Assembly (NCBI RefSeq): GCF_014191355.1
Contig: NZ_JACHWM010000003.1
Span: 310,001-374,000 of the forward strand
DNA length: 64,000 bases
Origin: Methylobacterium sp. R2-1
GTDB lineage: Bacteria > Pseudomonadota > Alphaproteobacteria > Rhizobiales > Beijerinckiaceae
Reading direction: 5' to 3'
Both the position numbers and the translations under genes were made by a program. Positions within the stretch are counted from its first letter, which is position 1. Every line of letters starts with the position of its first letter. Below the pieces are notes generated by a model. That model searched no databases. It saw only the letters and a program-made list of their open reading frames with translations, and was not told where the DNA came from. This document shows positions 45,382-53,809 of the stretch, one piece after another.

Positions 45382-47508
45382 ATGCTGGAATTGTGGGGCG
45401 GTATCGAATGCAGCGTCGTCCGCATCCGTGACCGCTTTCGCGATCAGGTGGCGGAAACGGGACATCGGGACCGGCCGGAGGATCTCGACGCCGTCGCACG
45501 TCTCGGCATCCGGACGCTGCGTTTCCCGATCCTGTGGGAGAGCATCGCGCCCGACGATCCCGACACCTGCGACTGGTCCTGGCACGACGCCCGCCTGGCG
45601 CGCCTTGACCGTCTCGGCATCCGGCCAATCGCAGGGCTGACCCATCACGGCAGCGGCCCGCGCTACACCAGCCTGCTCGATCCTGCCTATCCGGACCTCC
45701 TTGCCCGCCATGCCCGGCGGGTCGCGGAGCGCTGCCCGCAGATCCGGGATTTCACTCCGGTGAACGAGCCGCTGACCACGGCGCGCTTCTCGGGCCTCTA
45801 CGGCCATTGGTTTCCGCACCATCGCGACGAGGCGAGCTTCCTGCGCATGGTGGTCAACCAGTGCCGCGCGACCCAGGAGGCGATGCGGGCGATCCGCACC
45901 GTCCGGCCGGATGCCCGCCTGATCCAGACCGAGGATATCGGCAGAACCTTCAGCACGCCGCTCTTGGCCGAGCAGGCCGAGTACGAGAACGGACGGCGCT
46001 GGCTCAGCCTCGATCTCCTGTGCGGACGGGTGGACCGAAGCCACCCCTGGTTCGTGCGTCTCCTCGCACACGGCATCGACAGCCGCATTCTCGACGCGCT
46101 CCGCGACGAGGCCGCTCCCGACCTGATCGGCGTCAACCATTACCTCACGAGCGAACGCTACCTCGACCAGAAGAGCAAGACCTATCCGCCCTGGCTTCGC
46201 GGCGGGAACGGGCGGCGGCGCTATGCGGACGCGGAAGCCGTGCGGATCCCCCATCTCACTGGGCTGACCGGACCGCGGGCCCGCCTCGCGGAGGTTTGGG
46301 AGCGCTACGGAAGGCCGCTTGCCGTCACCGAGGTCCACCACGGCTGCACCCGCGACGAGCAGCTGCGCTGGTTCGCCGAGGTCTGGGAGGCGGCTGGGGC
46401 GCTGAACCAAGCCGGTGTGCCCGTGCAGGCCGTCACCCTGTGGTCGCTGTTCGGCGCGGTCGATTGGAACTCTCTGCTGCTGCGCCGTGACGGCCATTAC
46501 GAACCTGGCGCCTACGACATCCGGGCGCCGCGGCCGCGCCTCACCGCCCTCGGCCGGGCGGCGCAGGAGCTGACGGCGTCCGGGCGGATGTCGCATCCGG
46601 TGCTGGCCTCGCCGGGCTGGTGGCGCCGCCCCGAGCGGGCCTACCTCCCCGAGCCGACGGAGCCCGCCCCGCGCCCTGCGCTGGATGCGTCGGTCATCGT
46701 CCTTGAGGGAGCGGGCGCCTACGGCGGGGTGATCGCGGGCCTGTGCGAGGGACGGGGCATGGCGACGCTCCAGATCGAGGCGAGCGCTCTTCCAGAGGCT
46801 CTGGTGCAGGCGCGGCCCTGGGCAGTGATCGATGCTACGAGCCTGCCGCGGGCCGCAACCGCCAAGCGCTTTCCCGGCGGCTCGTTCCGGGCCGACATCC
46901 GGATGGGCGAGGCGGTGGCGCGGCTCTGCGCGCGGGCCGGCCTGCCGCTCCTCGCCTTCTCCTCGGATCTCGTCTTCGACGGGCGTGAGGAGCGGCCTGC
47001 TTGCGAGAGCGACCCAGTCCGGCCTAGCGGCCTCTACGGTGCGAGCGAGGCCGAGCGCGAGGCCCGCATCCTCGGTGCCCACCCGTTAGCCCTCATCGTG
47101 CGCACGAGCGCGGTGTTCGGCTTGCCCGAGGGGGACGACGCGGCCGGACGGCTTCTCGCGTCTCCGGACGGTGCCGGAGGTCGGCTGTGCGTCGGCCGGG
47201 AGATCGTCTCGCCTGCCTATCTGCCCGACTTCGCCCACGCCGCGCTCGACCTCCTCGTCGATGGCGAGACGGGGATCTGGCACCTCACCCACCCGGAGGC
47301 GGTGACCTGGGAAGAGTTCGCGCGGCGGCTGGCGGCGGCGGCCGGCCTGCCCGATCCCGTCCTGACCGTGCTGCGCCTGGTGGATCGGCGCAACACCGCC
47401 CTCGCGAGCGAGCGCGGAGGCCTGATGCCGCCGCTCGATTGCGCCATCACCCGCTTCATCACCGCGCCGCGCCGCCCGCCCGCACCGGCCGAGCTCGCCG
47501 CCGAATGA
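45382..47508 (+). CDS. GH1-like glycosidase fused to an RmlD-like domain
   Basis: Residues about 1-415 form a clan-A (beta/alpha)8 glycosidase with acid/base Glu in FTPVNEPLT and candidate nucleophile Glu in LAVTEVHHG, shorter than canonical GH1. Residues about 430-700 match dTDP-4-dehydrorhamnose reductase: a Rossmann start VLEGAGAYGGVIAGL, FSSDLVFDG and YGASEAERE. The YxxxK catalytic pair reads YGASE, with Glu in place of Lys, so reductase activity is doubtful. The role could be as a glycan scaffold or a regulatory sugar-nucleotide sensor; this is inference. Confidence 0.85.
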   Translation: MLELWGGIECSVVRIRDRFRDQVAETGHRDRPEDLDAVARLGIRTLRFPILWESIAPDDPDTCDWSWHDARLARLDRLGIRPIAGLTHHGSGPRYTSLLDPAYPDLLARHARRVAERCPQIRDFTPVNEPLTTARFSGLYGHWFPHHRDEASFLRMVVNQCRATQEAMRAIRTVRPDARLIQTEDIGRTFSTPLLAEQAEYENGRRWLSLDLLCGRVDRSHPWFVRLLAHGIDSRILDALRDEAAPDLIGVNHYLTSERYLDQKSKTYPPWLRGGNGRRRYADAEAVRIPHLTGLTGPRARLAEVWERYGRPLAVTEVHHGCTRDEQLRWFAEVWEAAGALNQAGVPVQAVTLWSLFGAVDWNSLLLRRDGHYEPGAYDIRAPRPRLTALGRAAQELTASGRMSHPVLASPGWWRRPERAYLPEPTEPAPRPALDASVIVLEGAGAYGGVIAGLCEGRGMATLQIEASALPEALVQARPWAVIDATSLPRAATAKRFPGGSFRADIRMGEAVARLCARAGLPLLAFSSDLVFDGREERPACESDPVRPSGLYGASEAEREARILGAHPLALIVRTSAVFGLPEGDDAAGRLLASPDGAGGRLCVGREIVSPAYLPDFAHAALDLLVDGETGIWHLTHPEAVTWEEFARRLAAAAGLPDPVLTVLRLVDRRNTALASERGGLMPPLDCAITRFITAPRRPPAPAELAAE

Positions 47509-48653
47509 TCAGACCCGTGCCGATGACCGATGCTCCGATCCGAGGCCTGTTCCTGGGCGGCTTCGAGTGCTCCACCCATCGCCGCTCGGACGGGCGGCGC
47601 CTCGATGTCCTCGCGGCCACGGGCCATGACCGCCACGCGCTGCTCGATTACCGCGCTTTGAGTCGCCACGGCCTCGCCGCCGCCCGCGACGGGTTGCGCT
47701 GGCACCGGATCGAAACGCAGCCGGGCCGCTACGACTGGTCGAGCGCCCTGCCGATGCTGCGGGCGGCGCGGGAAGCCGGAATACAGGTGATCTGGGACCT
47801 GTGCCATTACGGCTGGCCCGACGATCTCGACATCTGGTCGGAGGACTTCATCACCCGCTTCGCCGCCTTCGCGGCGGAAGCGGCGAGGCGCATCCGCGAA
47901 GTCTCTGGCGCGCCGCCCTTCCTGTGCCCGGTCAACGAAATCTCTTACTGGGCCTGGGCCGGCGGCGAGGTCGGCCGAATCGGACCCCTGGCCTGCGGGC
48001 AGGGGCCGGTCCTGAAGCGCCAACTCGTGCGCGCCGCCCTCGCCGCGATCAGGGCCGTCCGCGCGGTCGATCCCGAGGCCCGCTTCCTCCATGCCGAGCC
48101 GGCGATCCATGTCGCCGACGGCGCCGCTCCCGAGGGGGCCGCCGCCTATCGCGAGGTTCAGTACGAGGCGCTTGACATGATTGGCGGGCGACGGGCGGCG
48201 GAACTCGTCGGCCATCCATCGGCGCTCGATCTCATCGGCCTCAACTTCTATCCCGACAACCAGTGGGTCCATGGCGGCGGCACGATCCCGCTCGGCCACC
48301 ACGCCTACCGCCCGTTCCGCTCTATGCTGGCGGAGGCCCATGCTCGCTACGGCCGCCCGCTCCTCGTGGCCGAGACCGGCGCGGAGGGGACCGCCAAGGC
48401 GGCGTGGCTGCACTACGTCTGCGCCGAGGTGCGGGCGGCGCAGACGCAGGGCGTGCCGATCCTCGGCATCTGCCTCTATCCCATCCTCGACTATCCGGGC
48501 TGGGAGAACGAGCGCCCCTGCGCCGTTGGCCTGTTTTCCGCCCCCGACCAGGACGGCACCCGCCGGCTCGACGAGCCCCTGGCTGCCGAACTCCGCGAGC
48601 AGCAGGCGCGGTTCGCCCGCATCGACGAGGAGGATGCCCGTGGCGCAGCCTGA
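47505..48653 (+). CDS. clan-A glycoside hydrolase (beta-glucosidase-like)
   Basis: The start at ATG 47505 overlaps the preceding stop (ATGA). The product of about 382 residues is a TIM-barrel: acid/base Glu in CPVNEISYWAWAGGE and nucleophile Glu in LLVAETGAEG. Opening motif IRGLFLGGFECSTHRR is typical of a small hypothetical-glycosidase group. Together with the fusion upstream it may process exported oligosaccharides, although neither has a signal peptide, so they probably act in the cytoplasm. Confidence 0.83.
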   Translation: MIRPVPMTDAPIRGLFLGGFECSTHRRSDGRRLDVLAATGHDRHALLDYRALSRHGLAAARDGLRWHRIETQPGRYDWSSALPMLRAAREAGIQVIWDLCHYGWPDDLDIWSEDFITRFAAFAAEAARRIREVSGAPPFLCPVNEISYWAWAGGEVGRIGPLACGQGPVLKRQLVRAALAAIRAVRAVDPEARFLHAEPAIHVADGAAPEGAAAYREVQYEALDMIGGRRAAELVGHPSALDLIGLNFYPDNQWVHGGGTIPLGHHAYRPFRSMLAEAHARYGRPLLVAETGAEGTAKAAWLHYVCAEVRAAQTQGVPILGICLYPILDYPGWENERPCAVGLFSAPDQDGTRRLDEPLAAELREQQARFARIDEEDARGAA

Positions 48654-50466
48654 CCGGGACGCGACCCCGAGTGCGGAGGCCCCGGGATCTGCGGAGGAGC
48701 CCTCGCATCTCGCCAGTGGCGGACGCTTCATCCTGCACCACATGCTGGCTTGGCGCGGCCACTTCGCCGCGCTGCTCCTGCTCGTCGTCACCTCGGCCGC
48801 CTGCGGTGTCGGCCAGCAATACGGCCTGAAGCTCCTCGTCGATGCCATCGCCGGACCGCCCTCGCTCAATGGCGCCGTCCTGTTCGCCCTCGGCCTGTTC
48901 CTCGTCCTTATCGCCCTGGAGGCGGCCCTGGCGCGCCTCACCGGGTGGCTTGCTTGCCGCACGACCGTCGGCGTCGGCGTCGATCTGCGCATCGAACTGT
49001 TCGAGCACCTCGAACGTCAGTCGATGCACTATTTTGCCGAGAATCTCGCCGGCTCGCTCGGCCAGCGCATCACCGCCACCGCCGGCAATTTCGGGGCGCT
49101 CGTCAACACCTTCGTCTGGCGCATCGTCCCGCCCATCGTCGATGTCGCCGGGGCGGTGATCATCTTCGGCAGCGTCGACGGGCTCCTCACCCTGGCGCTC
49201 GTAGCCATGATCCTGACCGTCACCGCCGGACTGATCGGCTTCGGCGTGCGCGGCCGGCCGATCCACCGGGCCTATTCGGGTCAGGCGGCGGTGATTGCGG
49301 GCGACCTCGTCGACACCATCGCCAACATGTGGACCGTGAAGGCGTTCTCCGCCCGCGTCCGCGAGCGTGACCGCCTCGGTGCGGGCTTCCGCATCGAGGC
49401 GGCGGCGCAGCGCCGGAGCTGGCTTTACCTGGAGAAGGCCCGGCTTATCCATGACATCGCGCTGTGGGTACTCGCCGCAGGCATCCTCGCCTGGACGCTG
49501 GTGCTGTGGGGCCGCGGCAGCGCCAGTGCCGGCAGCGTCGTCGTGGTGGCGAGCCTGACGCTGCGCATCCTCCACTCCTCGAAGGACATGGCGCTCTCCC
49601 TGGTCGACGTCGCGCAGCAATTCGGCTTCATCGAGGAGACGCTCTCGGTGATCGCCAAGCCCTGTACCGTGCGGGACGTATCCGGCGCACCGGCCCTTGT
49701 ACCGCGGGGCGGGCAGATCGAATTGCGGGATGTATCCTTCGGCTACCGGCCGGGGCACCCGGCGCTCGACAGCGTCACGCTGTCGATCCCGGCCGGCCAG
49801 AAGGTCGGCATCGTCGGGCCTTCGGGCGCGGGCAAGTCGACGCTGGTGCACCTGCTCCAGCGCCTCTACGACGTCGATCGCGGCGAGATCCGCATCGACG
49901 GACAGCCGATCGCCGGCGTGCGCCAGGATTCGCTGCGCGACGCGCTCGCGGTGGTGTCGCAGGAGATCGGGCTGCTGCACCGCTCGGTGATGGACAATAT
50001 CCGCTTCGCACGGCCCGAGGCAGACGACGAGACGGTGTTCGCGGTGGCGCGCGCCGCCGCCTGCGACGGCTTCGTGCGCCATCTGCCGGAGGGCTACGAC
50101 ACCATCGTCGGCGAGCGCGGCACGCGGCTCTCGGGCGGCCAGCGCCAGCGGATCGGCATCGCCCGCGCGCTCCTCAAGCAGGCCCCGATCCTGCTCCTCG
50201 ACGAGGCGACCTCGGCGCTCGACACCGAGACCGAGATGGCGATCCAGGCGGCCATCGTTCGTCTGATGCGCGAGCGCACGGTGATCGCGGTGGCGCATCG
50301 CCTGTCGACGCTCACCGCCTTCGACCGCATTCTCGTCGTCAGCGACGGGCGCATCGTCGAGGACGGGACGGTGAGGCAGCTACGGCAGGCGGGTGGCCTC
50401 TTCGAGGAGATGTGGCGTCTACAGGCAGAAGGGTTGTCCGACGAGAGTGTGATGGACGCGGCCTGA
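48640..50466 (+). CDS. ABC exporter, fused permease-ATPase (half transporter)
   Basis: The product of about 608 residues has six membrane helices (about residues 35-330) and a C-terminal ATPase with Walker A GPSGAGKST, signature LSGGQRQRI and Walker B ILLLDEATS. It is a type IV exporter of the MsbA/lipid or drug class and probably homodimerises. GAGGAGG lies 6 bases before GTG 48640, preferred to ATG 48634, which is too close to it. The gene overlaps the previous one by 14 bases. Confidence 0.92.
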   Translation: MAQPDRDATPSAEAPGSAEEPSHLASGGRFILHHMLAWRGHFAALLLLVVTSAACGVGQQYGLKLLVDAIAGPPSLNGAVLFALGLFLVLIALEAALARLTGWLACRTTVGVGVDLRIELFEHLERQSMHYFAENLAGSLGQRITATAGNFGALVNTFVWRIVPPIVDVAGAVIIFGSVDGLLTLALVAMILTVTAGLIGFGVRGRPIHRAYSGQAAVIAGDLVDTIANMWTVKAFSARVRERDRLGAGFRIEAAAQRRSWLYLEKARLIHDIALWVLAAGILAWTLVLWGRGSASAGSVVVVASLTLRILHSSKDMALSLVDVAQQFGFIEETLSVIAKPCTVRDVSGAPALVPRGGQIELRDVSFGYRPGHPALDSVTLSIPAGQKVGIVGPSGAGKSTLVHLLQRLYDVDRGEIRIDGQPIAGVRQDSLRDALAVVSQEIGLLHRSVMDNIRFARPEADDETVFAVARAAACDGFVRHLPEGYDTIVGERGTRLSGGQRQRIGIARALLKQAPILLLDEATSALDTETEMAIQAAIVRLMRERTVIAVAHRLSTLTAFDRILVVSDGRIVEDGTVRQLRQAGGLFEEMWRLQAEGLSDESVMDAA

Positions 50467-50593
50467 TGCGAGCAATTGCAGCTTTGGCGGCTGCTTCAGC
50501 CCTAAGCGCAGGGCAGCCCGCAATTCGTCCGATCATCATCTTCGCTTGTTCACGGGGCCAATCGGATATCGATCGATATCGTCGAGCCGGCGG

Positions 50594-50749
50594 TCATGGG
50601 CGCGTCGTGCTCTGCGGCTCCTCCGGAAGGGTCCGGCTCGGGATGCTGACGAAGTAGAGAGTAAAGCCGATCAGGGCCAAGGCCAGCAGTGCGGCGCCAA
50701 TCATACCGAAGCGGTTTGTGCGGATGCGCGGGGGCTGCGGTTGTGTCAT
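50594..50749 (-). CDS. small single-helix membrane protein (51 aa)
   Basis: The minus frame ATG 50749 to TGA 50594 gives MTQPQPPRIRTNRFGMIGAA followed by a hydrophobic helix (LLALALIGFTLYFVSI) and a polar tail. A GCAGGAGAT site lies 5-6 bases before the ATG. Similar short inner-membrane proteins are common and mostly uncharacterised. It is too short for confidence from sequence alone, but the context is strong. Confidence 0.6.
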   Translation of the reverse strand: MTQPQPPRIRTNRFGMIGAALLALALIGFTLYFVSIPSRTLPEEPQSTTRP

Positions 50750-50863
50750 TGTATCTCCTGCTTATTTTGGGTTCTTTTCCATGATCAGGACCCTTTGACC
50801 GACACGGAATGAGCGCGTGGTGTCTTGAGGATCCCGAGATAAAACTGGCGCGCGTTTGCGATT

Positions 50864-50917
50864 TAGAGCATCGTCCCGAAAGGTGGCCACCGGCTTTCGG
50901 AAAGAGACGATGCTCTA
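50864..50917. repeat. nested extragenic palindromic element
   Basis: Outer arms TAGAGCATCGTC and GACGATGCTCTA are perfect inverted repeats. Within them are CCGAAAG / CTTTCGG and the central palindrome GGTGGCCACC. The three-layer structure resembles repeated palindromes scattered through Rhizobiales genomes, which can form stable RNA or DNA hairpins. A terminator role is possible but the element is not followed by a T-run. Confidence 0.75.
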
Positions 50918-51644
50918 GAAGATCGAGGCACGATCACGCCAAGCTTCGACGATGCGGCCGCACACCTATGGTGATCGAGATAGCCCGAGCGGCTCCGGCG
51001 TGGGTGCGATGAACGAAACGCGATGACGTTCATGCCGGAATAGCAACGCCACCAGCGCACTGGTTCCGGTGCGTCATCAAACAATATTCTGTTGTGCCGT
51101 ACTCGCGCACTGCCGGAGGCTCGCGATCGGCGACGTTATCTAACCGATGACTGTTTGGCACAACACGAAAGCGTTTCGTGAAACAGGGAGCTGGAACTCG
51201 CGCGATCACCCGGACTTCTCCGGTCAATCCGCACAAATTCAGCGCATTCACGGGTCACACCTATGCAATACGAACATGATCCTGACCGCTGTGCTTGCCC
51301 GCCAGTGCTAGAACGAGCAGGGCCAGCCCCCGTCTGCGCCCGTGACGATGGACGCGGAGCGCCCCCGGTGGCAGAGCCGCCGGCCCGGACCGATACGAAG
51401 CGGATGCTGCCGCGCGGTCGAGTCGTTCCGCCACCCAAGGATTTCGAGGGCTTCGGCTCCTTCTCCACGTAAACCTCTCAGGGAACCGGAGAAGGTCCGC
51501 CGATCCACCCTACCGAACAGCGATCCAGGGGCGACGCCGGATCGTCATTGATCGCGAACAAGGGTGCCGTTCTCTGATTCAGGCTGCCCGGACCGGGCGT
51601 CCCCGAAGCGGCTGGTCCTGTGGTTCCGACAGCAAGACAGGCGA
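50918..51644. other. 727-base stretch without a confident gene
   Basis: The frames are of poor composition. A 69-codon plus frame at 51263-51472 (MQYEHDPDRCACPPVLERAG) lacks a ribosome site. The stretch lies between the nested palindrome and the small membrane protein at 51645. No terminator or RNA was recognised. Confidence 0.4.
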
Positions 51645-51986
51645 ATGATCGGCACCCGGCTGCACGCATTCAGCGACTACGTGATCCTAGCCACCATCGC
51701 TCTGCTCGGCCAAGCGCCCGGGCGCGGCCCCGGTACGTGGCGGATCATGGAGGTCGGTCCGCCCTGGCACTTGGCCTACACTTTGGTGACGCGTCACGAG
51801 GGCGGTCTCGTGCCCCGCCTCTCGATGCGCACGCACCTGGCGCTCGACGCGCTGAGCGGCCTGACCTTCGTCGGAGCCGGCATCCTGATGCGCCGTGAGC
51901 TCATGCGGGACAGGGCTCTGCTCGTCGGCCTCGGCCTCGCCGAACTCGCCCTCAGCAATGACAAGACGGATTCCCGCGGCCGATGA
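51645..51986 (+). CDS. small membrane protein (113 aa), hypothetical
   Basis: The start MIGTRLHAFSDYVILATIAL at 51645 has AGACAGG upstream. Three or four hydrophobic segments and a conserved-looking LSMRTHLALDALSGLTFVGA stretch suggest an integral membrane protein of a small family with DUF-type members. A 5' extension to 51564 is not supported. No function is known. Confidence 0.62.
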   Translation: MIGTRLHAFSDYVILATIALLGQAPGRGPGTWRIMEVGPPWHLAYTLVTRHEGGLVPRLSMRTHLALDALSGLTFVGAGILMRRELMRDRALLVGLGLAELALSNDKTDSRGR

Positions 51987-51998
51987 CATCGAACGGAT

Positions 51999-52035
51999 GA
52001 TACGGTCTCCGCTTGATCAAAGCGGGGACCGTATC
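51999..52035. terminator. strong hairpin downstream of the small membrane protein
   Basis: GATACGGTCTCCGCTT and AAAGCGGGGACCGTATC form 16-17-base arms with one mismatch around a TGATC loop. It sits 13 bases after the stop at 51986, so a terminator is plausible, although no T-run follows; it may be another extragenic palindrome. Confidence 0.5.
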
Positions 52036-52369
52036 GCTCAGCCCGCGCGGCGCTTGAGCGAAGCCCAAATCTGCCATCCAGAAGGGATCAGCCGGATTTG
52101 GTCTGAGGCGATCGAAGCGCAGCCCGTTTGCCGGGATCGCCGCAACATCATTCACCGACTGAGATGAATGCCGCCGTCATCCGTGGAACACGGATAGTCC
52201 CGAGCGGCGGACCCAAGTTGGAGAGACCTGCCTTTGCGTGCAAGCGGCTCTCTCACACGCTGCCGATCCGCGGACGGGCATTTTCGATAATTCGTTCGGT
52301 ATCGCACAGAAACTTCGATGTTTGGATCAGGTTAGGACGATAGATCCCGCAGCATAGAAGCAGCAAATC

Positions 52370-52519
52370 ATGTCTCAGGTTAAATCAACGCAGCAGGATA
52401 AAGCAAGGTTGTCTTTCCTGATGAGCGTTATCTTTTATAACATCCCCGCGGCGTTTCGTGTCGCAGAGGCCAACGGGCTCGGGACGGCGCAGGCCCGTTC
52501 ACTCTCCAAAGTATCCTGA
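52370..52519 (+). CDS. small ORF (49 aa) ahead of the polyol operon
   Basis: ATG 52370 to TGA 52517 encodes MSQVKSTQQDKARLSFLMSV, then IFYNIPAAFRVAEANGLGTA. An AGAAG lies about 10 bases before the ATG. Protein-like composition and its location just before a strong hairpin and the polyol dehydrogenase gene make it a possible leader or small regulatory peptide. No family was recognised. Confidence 0.5.
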   Translation: MSQVKSTQQDKARLSFLMSVIFYNIPAAFRVAEANGLGTAQARSLSKVS

Positions 52520-52523
52520 CGAC

Positions 52524-52562
52524 CCATCAGGGCAGGCTCGCGTCGCGGGCCTGCCCTGATGG
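52524..52562. terminator. GC-rich hairpin between the small ORF and the polyol dehydrogenase gene
   Basis: CCATCAGGGCAGGC and GCCTGCCCTGATGG are perfect 14-base arms with an 11-base loop. It begins 5 bases after the small ORF and ends about 30 bases before the dehydrogenase start at 52592. It could be a terminator or attenuator, though there is no run of T. Confidence 0.6.
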
Positions 52563-52591
52563 ATTGCTCCTCCATCATCGAATTGGTTGCG

Positions 52592-53809
52592 ATGCTCCAC
52601 ATCCATTTTGGCGCCGGCCGTCTCGGCCTTGGTCTCGTCGTCCCCTTGTTTCAGTCATCCGGCACCGAGAGCATCATTCTCAATCGAGCCGTACCTGCGG
52701 CGAACGCGACCGGCAGCCCGGCTCTCGGAGCGAGCCGGCGCAACGAACTCCTGCGTGACCATCCTGAGCGGCGTTACGGGCTGCAAATCCTGGATGGCAC
52801 AGCGTCGGGCACTCAGCCGATCCGGTACACGGCATTCCACACCTACGACGAAGACGAGGTCGAGGCCCTGACACGGCGGATCGTGGAGGGTTCCGCGGCA
52901 AGGCAACGGGGCGTCGTCGTCACCGCATCCGTCCTTAAGCAGGAGAACTATCCGCCCGTAATCGCGTCGCTGAACGCGCTCTCCGAACTTCGGGAGGCCG
53001 GGGATCCGGTCGGCCCGATCTTCCTGATCGCTTGCGAGAACACCGTTTCAGCCCAGCATGTTCTGCAGGCTCCCGAATTCGCCGATCGCGTCACGTCCGC
53101 GACTCGTAGGCAGGTGTCGCCGGTGGCGGCCCTGGTCGATCGAATGTGCGTCGAACTGGAGGAGGATCGGTCGGACGCCTATCCGACCGTCACGGTGCGC
53201 ACGGAGCCCTACGCCTCGCTCAAGCTCGCGCTGAGCCCGGAAGTCGAGATCCTACGCGACCTCTGTGCCGGCACGGAGGTCGGATTTAGCCGCCATCTTG
53301 AGGTGGAGAAACAGATCAAGGGCTGGCTTCTGAACGGGACGCACTGGCTGATCGCCTTGAGGGCGTTCCAGGCGAGCGGCGGCGACCGCGGAATGAAGCT
53401 CAACGAGTTCATCGGCGCCTCGCCAGAGCAGCGCCGACACGCGATCGCGGTGATGGACGAGATGCGCGAGGGCGTCGCCCTGCTGCTGCGACGCGATCCC
53501 ACCTACGCCGCCTTCGTGCGCGACGTAGAGATCGACGACTATCTCGCGGGCGCCGCCACGGCGATCCTCCAGCGCTTCTTCTCGACCGAGGATCCGATCA
53601 CCCGCATTCTGGCCCGCTTCCAAGCGCCGCCCGCGGGTGATGCCAGCACCATCGAGGCGTTCAGCCGCCGCTTCGCCGACCGCATCAACGGACCGCTCGG
53701 CGCCTACGAGGCAGAGAAGGGCGTGCTGCCGCCCGCCATAAGCCGCGGCCTCCTGAGCCTGCTGCATCTCGTGGAATCGGGAACCTTCATCGATGCCTGC
53801 GCACAGTGA
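52592..53809 (+). CDS. mannitol-1-phosphate 5-dehydrogenase-like polyol dehydrogenase
   Basis: HFGAGRLGLGLVVPLF at the N-terminus is the NAD-binding signature of the polyol-specific long-chain dehydrogenase/MtlD family. KQIKGWLLNGTHWLIAL, near residue 240, contains the expected catalytic Lys region (KxxxxNxxH). The 405-residue length fits mannitol-1-phosphate 5-dehydrogenase better than the longer mannitol 2-dehydrogenases. The Met at 52592 leaves the Rossmann motif in its usual place; the Met at 52559 lies inside the upstream hairpin and is rejected. Actual substrate unproven. Confidence 0.8.
   Translation: MLHIHFGAGRLGLGLVVPLFQSSGTESIILNRAVPAANATGSPALGASRRNELLRDHPERRYGLQILDGTASGTQPIRYTAFHTYDEDEVEALTRRIVEGSAARQRGVVVTASVLKQENYPPVIASLNALSELREAGDPVGPIFLIACENTVSAQHVLQAPEFADRVTSATRRQVSPVAALVDRMCVELEEDRSDAYPTVTVRTEPYASLKLALSPEVEILRDLCAGTEVGFSRHLEVEKQIKGWLLNGTHWLIALRAFQASGGDRGMKLNEFIGASPEQRRHAIAVMDEMREGVALLLRRDPTYAAFVRDVEIDDYLAGAATAILQRFFSTEDPITRILARFQAPPAGDASTIEAFSRRFADRINGPLGAYEAEKGVLPPAISRGLLSLLHLVESGTFIDACAQ

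Noticed and set aside
50864..50917. Palindrome as an insertion sequence end
   Set aside because: No transposase, no flanking target duplication and no matching partner end were found; it is better seen as an extragenic palindromic repeat.
52559..52591. Upstream ATG of the polyol dehydrogenase
   Set aside because: It lies inside the 3' arm of the hairpin and would add residues before the normal MLHIHFGAGRLGLG start; the Met at 52592 fits the family.
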